Origin: Stomorhina lunata
Lineage: Eukaryota > Arthropoda > Insecta > Diptera > Rhiniidae
DNA length: 64,000 bases
Direction of reading: 5' to 3'
Assembly (NCBI GenBank): GCA_933228675.1
Contig: OW121744.1
Coordinates: 57,059,775 to 57,123,774 of the forward strand
Translations under genes and position numbers: made by a program
The notes under the pieces: generated by a model
What the model was told of the DNA's origin: nothing
Database searches by the model: none
The model's input: the letters and a program-made list of their open reading frames with translations, nothing else
Shown here: positions 58,598-64,000 of the stretch, in pieces
How positions within the stretch are numbered: position 1 is the first letter of the stretch
How the letters are laid out: the number at the start of each line of letters is the position of its first letter

Positions 58598-58755
58598 ACT
58601 ACTTATTACGTAACGCTATTTTCGCAACTTTTAGCTCCCCCCTCCCCTCTGTATCACTTTATAATAGAAATACGCATACGAAATTTCTCCACCGTAACAA
58701 AAGTCGTACCATCTCCCTCCACCCTAAGAGCATTACGTAATATGTGAATAGCCCC
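58598..58755. repeat. MITE-like repeat with TTACGTAA termini
   Basis: The left arm CTACTTATTACGTAACGCT (from 58602) is imperfectly complementary to the right arm AGCATTACGTAATATGTGAA (58730 on). Next to the arms are C-rich stretches (CTCCCCCCTCCCCTC and CTCCCTCCACCCT). This terminus style is common among small insect inverted-repeat elements. Non-coding. Confidence 0.5.
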
Positions 58756-59772
58756 ATACAATCGAGCAAAAAATTATAATCTGGCAAAACAATTTTTCGC
58801 AAGTGTAAGCGCGACAAACATGGTTGCGCCTCGCTCATACATAGTGTGCCGGTGTGAAAGCTCAAAACCTCTTTTGTAAAAGTTCGCACATTATGCTGTA
58901 GAGCTGGACGGCTCCGATTTAAAGTGCTTCGCTATGAGATTATAATATTTCCGCATTATTGCAGGAGTTCCGTCAGTCGCAACAAATACATATTTATTAT
59001 GATCCAATTTGAATGTATTGAATCCGTGAGATCAATTTTTGTGATTTTGTGTTAACTGATCCAGAACTTCACTTCCTCTAAGTTCCACTTACTATATTTA
59101 CCTTCTCCATACGGTCGTTTAACAAGCAATATCAAAAAACTAGTTTCGTTAGCACTGTAAGAGGGGACTTTTGAGAATTTTGCCGCTAAGGGGGTACAAA
59201 CGGGGAAAAATCGGAAACGTTATATCTCCTAAAGTAATAGGTATAGAAGCAAAATTTATTTATTTAATTATGCTTTGAATATGATGATGAATAAGCGTAC
59301 AGGTGTTTGGACCTTTTTTTTTAACTATGTCCAGTAGGGGCTCAAAAGGGGGAAAATTGCTTTTTTGGTACTTTTCAAAAAAATATTCAACTTTTATTTG
59401 GTATTTTTTTCGGCGGCACAATGGTTCAAAAAGGGATAAAATGATAACTTAACATCTCATAAATTAATATGATTAGAAACCAAACTTTAACTGCGTTTTA
59501 ATAAAATGTACCTAATTCAATTGGTTCCAAATATATGTGATGTTTAAAATTTGCCTCGAAATGATTATCATACGTAAGTTCAGTACAATATAATAACGTA
59601 CTGTTTATTTTTGAACCTGATGTTAATCTTTAACCTGTTTAAACGATACCAAATAAAAGCATAAAATAGGCCGAACTATACCACTAATATTGTAAACGGC
59701 AGTGAACCTTATATGAAAACTAGTGTCAAATGTGTCATAATTTTCGAAAGTTTAAGGTATCCAATAAATTTA
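58756..59772. other. Intergenic DNA with a decayed repeat
   Basis: The segment 59160-59420 contains, in reverse, the TTTTTGGTACTTTTCAAAAA and GTTATATCTCCTAAAGTAAT phrases of the array at 33290-34685. Nothing else is recognised. Confidence 0.4.
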
Positions 59773-60475
59773 GACCCTTCATCACCTTAGGTGGAAAGGG
59801 TATTATAAGTTTGTGCTGATATAAGTAACGCAAAGAAATATTTGTCTTAGACCCACCTTTAAGTATACAAATAGGGAATCACTTTTTGAGTCGATTTAGC
59901 GATGACAGTCCGTCCGTCTGGCTGGCTGGCTGGACCCCCATGTAATCAAAGTATAGGTCGCAATTCTAAAAATAATTTTATGAGATTCAGAACAGATCAT
60001 TTTTTTGAAATTCGTCAAAATCGGTTTATTATTTATGGTACCTCCCATAGGTCCAACTTCCCGGAGTTGATATATTGGTCACAAATATCAATATTCTTTC
60101 ATGAAATTTAAAAAAATACTGCTAATAAAAATTTAAATCACTGTACCAAATTTTGTTGAAATCGGCCCACATTTGACCATAGCTCCCATACAAACTCTTC
60201 TGTCAAAACTAATTGAGACAAAAATCACTAAAACGCTCGTATATCTGAAGATAATCAATTTGTAAAATTTCGAGATAATCGGTCTACATTTGAAACTAGT
60301 TCTCACATAAGTCCAAATGACGGAAACAGCGTAAATAAGTTTTGAGAAAATGCTTGTATGATGGCAAATTTAACAATTATTTGTCTTTATACTAGAAAAG
60401 AAAACACCTTTGACCTTAGTGGTGAAGGGTATCGTATAGTCGGGCTTGACCGACTATAGCACTTTCTGACTTGTT
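59773..60475 (-). mobile_element. Mini-me-like element, B type, complete termini
   Basis: Minus-sense 5' end at 60475 (AACAAGTCAGAAAGTGC), then the hairpin TATAGTCGG-loop-CCGACTATA and ATACCCTTCACCACTAAGG. The 3' end at 59773 is an ACCCTTCATCACC/GGTGGAAAGGGT hairpin. A degenerate GTCY tract GTCCGTCCGTCTGGCTGGC lies at 59908-59930. About 700 bp, non-coding. Confidence 0.7.
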
Positions 60476-60606
60476 TTATATAAAATTTGTGGAAATTTTT
60501 GATATTTAACATTAATTTTTTCAGGATGACTTATTTAAAAAGCTTAAAGAATTCGGGGATTTCATTAAAATTTGGATGTGTGTGAAGATAAATATACCGA
60601 GTTAAA

Positions 60607-62712
60607 TATGCCTTTTGTATAGTTATAAAAAATATCGCATGCGATAAAAAGTTTTCAGTATTTTTAATATGGATATTTTTACAAACATTTTCAACATTTT
60701 AATAAATTTATATTATAAAATTGCAGTTATATTTGGCCACTGTGGTCAAACGCTAAGATGTCAATTAGGGTTTGCAAAAAACCGTGAAAATGAGAAACCG
60801 CGGTTTCGGTTTTAAAACACCCCAAACCGGCCGGTTTCGGTTCGGTTTTCGGTTTTTTAAATAAAACTATTTCAGTTTAAATTCGTAGGAAAATTTGGAT
60901 AACTTCATTAAAACATATTATAATTTAATACTAAAATTCAGGAAAATAATTCAGGTTTTTTAAATATGAGAATTTCTTAAATAAGTCTTGTTTCTTTTGG
61001 AGAAACTGCAGAGCCCCTTTAGAGTGAATAATATTTGCATCCGAGCGACAAATTGCTTCAATAGTAATTTTTACAAATAGCAACGATTTTAAAGAATTTA
61101 CAATTTCAAAGTCGATAGAATGAAGCAAATCTAAGGTCGGCAGCATTTCTAAACTCTCATGAATACTTTGTTTTATTTAGAAGCAGAAATCTAAGAGTAA
61201 ACTTAAATCACGATTATGATGCTTTTTAACGCTTGTTTGTAAAATATAACGAACTGACGAATTTTTGAAATACCGAACAGTTTTTCTTACAGCCTCTGGT
61301 TTAAATGTATATGGGCAATCGCTTTTAAACTAGTCAAATTTTCGTTGTCGCCGTCTTCAAAATTGATTTTCAGATACAAATTTGATATTGGCTTCTGCTC
61401 CATCTATAGTACATGCTACGATGTTTGTATCATGTGAAATATTAAACTCCATTAGCCTTTGTCTAATGGTTCCTTGCGTTTGCTTGAAATTACACGTTCC
61501 TAAAATGCGGCCCAGGTTATAAAATTTACCATGAGAATCGTGAATATTTACTTGTATATATCATTTTCCCCTTGCACCTGTCCATTCGTCCATTGTAAAC
61601 ATCTTTTGTTTGTTTCTTTCTTCTGCTTCATTAAATAGACAAATTACGTGCAAATTTATGATAAGCTAATGTTATTTCTGAATAATACCAACAAAAAATT
61701 ATGAAAAATAAATAGCTAAGACGGCGGTTTTTTCTACGGTTTTCGGTTTCGGGTTTGAGGCATAAAAAACCGAGGTTTCGGTTTCGGTTAAAACCGAACT
61801 GCAAACCCTAATGTCAATGAATAGGAGCTAGTAGAGAATAAAGGCAAGGAATAGTACAATTAAACTGCATTAAAGGTTTTCCCGAATTGTATTTGAGAGA
61901 AATTTTATACTTTGTTGAAAATATGACTTAGTCAAAAAAATGCCATATGAGTTCTCTGAGCTATTTGGCCACTGTGGTCAAACGCTAAGATGCCAATGAA
62001 TATGAGCTAGTGGAGCATAAAAGCAAGGAATAATACTATTAAACTACGTTAATGTTTTTTCCGAATTGTATTTGAGATAAATTTTATACTTTGTTGATAA
62101 TATGACTTAATCAAAAAATGCCATATGAGTTCTCTGAGGGATTTGGCCACTGTGGTCAAACGCTAAGATGTCAATGAACATGATCTAGTGAAGAATAAAG
62201 GCAAAGACTAGTACAATTAAACTGCGTTAATGGTTTTCCTGAATTATATTTGAGAGAAATTTTATACTTTGTTGAAAATATGACTTAGTCAAAAAAATGC
62301 CATATGAGTTCTGTGAGGGATTTGGCCACTGTGGTCAAACGCTAAGATGTCAATGAACATGATCTAGTGAAGAATAAAGGCAAAGACAATTAAACTGCGT
62401 TAATGGCATTTTTTGACTAAGTCATATTTTCAACAAAGTATTATATATATAATTTACTATTCCTTGCCTTTATTCTCCACTAGCTCCTATTCGTTGACAT
62501 CTTAGCGTTTGGCCACAGTGGCCAAATCTCTCAGAAAACTCTTTAAATTTGCCTTTTATTGTATATAAAGGTAAATTTGATGATATCTTTTAATATAATT
62601 GCAATTTTATAATATAAATTTATTAATATGTTGAAAATTTCCGTAAACATATCCATATTAAAAATACTGAAAACTTTTTTATTTCATGCGATATTTTTTA
62701 TAACTATACCAA
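60607..62712. repeat. Palindromic element: 179-bp tandem units between long inverted ends, split by a hAT
   Basis: The left end (60607-60765) and right end (about 62500-62712) are reverse complements over well over 100 bp (for example TATAGTTATAAAAAATATCG on the left). Between them TTGGCCACTGTGGTCAAACG recurs at 60733, 61965, 62143 and 62322. Subtracting the 1053-bp hAT insertion from the first step gives a period of 178-179 bp throughout. The last copy is inverted at about 62499-62530. Each unit carries the near-perfect hairpin TTGGCCAC-T-GTGG(C/T)CAA. No protein is encoded. Confidence 0.85.
60766..61810 (-). mobile_element. hAT-superfamily element, internally deleted, copy 2
   Basis: It has perfect 10-bp inverted termini TAGGGTTTGC/GCAAACCCTA and a perfect 8-bp duplication ATGTCAAT (60758-60765 and 61811-61818). 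It is 1045 bp and similar to copy 1 along its whole length, including the same central transposase remnant (minus strand, about 61140-61600) with further stops and small indels. Shared length means both derive from one internally deleted parent. It is inserted in the first 179-bp unit of the surrounding palindromic element. Confidence 0.93.
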
Positions 62713-62717
62713 AGATA

Positions 62718-64000
62718 TCGGGTGTTTTTTATTGAGGTATAGAACTATAAGTTGGCATCACTTTTTTAACTGGCGGCCATTTTGTCAGCTGTCAAGTGAT
62801 TAATATTTAGTTTGGTTTGCCATTTCATCATGAACAGGTTGACAAAAGAACAACGCTTGCAAATCGTGCAAATTTATTTCGAAAATAATGGTTCAGTTCG
62901 CGAAGTTTACCGCAAGCTCCGTCCATTTTATGGTCGACATAATCGTCCACCAGAGCAATTAATTCGGTTAACCATGGATCGTTTTCGCACTACGTTTACT
63001 CTATGTGATAATACGCATCCGCAGCGACGTCGAACAGTGCGCACCGAAGAAACAATTGCCGCTGTAGAGCAAAGTGTTGAAGAGGACCCGAATGAATCGA
63101 TTCGCCACCGTGCACAGCAATTGGAGCTTTGTTCATCAACTTTATGGAAGATTTTGCGCAAAGATCTTGGCTTGGCTGACCTTACAAGATCCAGCTTGTG
63201 CAAGAATTTAAGCTGCGAGACCATGCAATGCGTCGTGATTTTGGTGTATGGGCCGAAAATGAGATTGATCTCGATGCGGATTTTCATCGCAAAATTTTGT
63301 TCAGTGATGAGGCTCATTTTTGGTTGAATGGCTACGTCAACAAGCAAAATTGCCGCATTTGGAGTGAAGAGAATCCACATGAGACCCTTGAGACGTCATT
63401 ACATCCACAAAAACTGACTGTTTGGTGTGCTCTATGGGCTGGTGGAGTCATTGGGCCATACTTCTTCCGAAAAAATGCTGGAGAGTCAGTTACCATAAAT
63501 GGAGACCGGTATAGAGCCATGATAACCGACTATTTTGTTCCCCAATTGGATGGCATGAATGTGGATGAGTTGTGGTTCCAACAAGACGGCGCTACATGCC
63601 ACACAGCGCACGTCACAATTGATTTATTGAAGGAAACATTCGATGAGCGCATAATTTTGCGGAATGGACCTGTCAATTGGCCACCAAGATAGTGCGATTT
63701 GACACCACTGGATTATTTTTTTTGGGGATATGTGAATTCGCTCGTCTACGCCAACTAACCAGAAACGTTAGGGGACTTGGAAGCCAACATTCGTGGCGTT
63801 ATTGCCGACATACGGCCCCATATGCTCGAAAAAGTAGTTGAAAATTGGACCTGTAGAATTGGCTTTATTCGAGCCAGCCGCGGCGGCCACATGCCCGAAA
63901 TCATATTTAAACATTAATGGCATAAAATTATTCTTCCAATAAAGCCAAATTGATGGACATTAAAACGATTTTCTTGTGTTTTATTTCAATTCGAAGTTCT
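62718..64000 (+). mobile_element. Mariner-superfamily transposon, copy 2 (cut by the window end)
   Basis: It begins TCGGGTGTTTTTTATTGAGG after a TA at 62716-62717, and follows copy 1 nearly base for base. The window ends inside the right inverted terminus (GAAGTTCT). It includes an extra 12 or so bases near 63912 relative to copy 1. It lies just outside the right end of the palindromic element. Confidence 0.92.
62812..63925 (+). pseudogene. Mariner-type transposase, copy 2, broken
   Basis: The first frame (62812-63327) keeps the MNRLTKEQRL helix-turn-helix region and the SVEEDPNESIRHRAQQLELC segment that copy 1 has lost. A 2-bp gain at about 63174 then shifts the frame. The second frame (63198-63692) holds FSDEAHFWLNGYV, WCALWAGGVIGPYFF and QQDGATCHTAHV, and stops at a TAG at 63690-63692 where copy 1 has Ser. 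Another stop (TAA, about 63757) replaces a Lys. Coding then continues to the GGHMPEIIFKH end. The lesions are entirely different from those in copy 1, so both were inactivated independently. Confidence 0.88.

Noticed and set aside
62928..63380. Minus-strand 150-codon frame over mariner copy 2 (also 39764-39946, 40050-40238 and 63332-63520)
   Set aside because: Antisense shadows of the plus-strand transposase, which shows helix-turn-helix and DDE motifs.

Overview
This is a very AT-rich, almost gene-free stretch of insect nuclear DNA, most likely from a brachyceran fly and probably a calyptrate (blow fly or house fly relative). The reasons are a fly-type kinesin exon with a Drosophila-like Kozak context, RNase H-bearing and jockey-like non-LTR retrotransposons, mariner and hAT transposons, and many dispersed repeats that resemble the Drosophila mini-me/DINE-1 (Helentron-derived) class. 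I see no bacterial operons, CRISPR arrays or rRNA genes. Species assignment is inference.

The only host protein-coding sequence I can support is one short exon at 4361-4415 on the minus strand. It encodes MSTDKIKVAVRVRPFNRR plus a split codon, followed by a consensus GTAAGT donor. This is the amino terminus of a kinesin-3 motor of the Khc-73/KIF13 type. The gene runs leftwards out of the window, so bases 1-4360 are its first coding intron and the DNA to the right is its 5' UTR, promoter and upstream intergenic space.

Layout. 1-4.4 kb: intron holding a broken RNase H-class retrotransposon, a SINE fragment and a 711-bp foldback repeat. 4.4-14.9 kb: kinesin leader, then old LINE fragments in both orientations, one with a tRNA-derived SINE inside it. 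15.3-20.7 kb: a composite mini-me-like element and a degenerate CTATAG-type tandem repeat. 22.4-32.5 kb: a 10-kb satellite of 31-bp units (roughly 300 copies) with nested palindromes, orientation switches and a 914-bp higher-order repeat, interrupted by one LINE fragment. 32.6-37.9 kb: LINE fragments, a decayed tandem repeat, a small inverted-repeat element and the best preserved retrotransposon (35047-36950), which sits inside a mini-me-like element. 38.2-43.6 kb: a mariner fossil, then a mini-me-like element holding a mariner and a 13-unit array of about 147 bp. 43.7-44.7 kb: a hAT derivative with perfect 8-bp target duplication. 46-48 kb: another AT-rich array. 50-57 kb: three more mini-me-like elements, one carrying a SINE and a small inverted-repeat element. 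57.6-62.7 kb: a second SINE, a mini-me-like copy, and a palindromic element of 179-bp repeats split by a second hAT copy. 62.7-64 kb: a second mariner copy, cut by the window edge.

The elements form a readable stratigraphy. Several have clean target-site duplications, and three have paralogous empty sites in the same window, so their order of insertion can be worked out. No protein-coding element here looks intact; every transposase or reverse transcriptase frame is broken.
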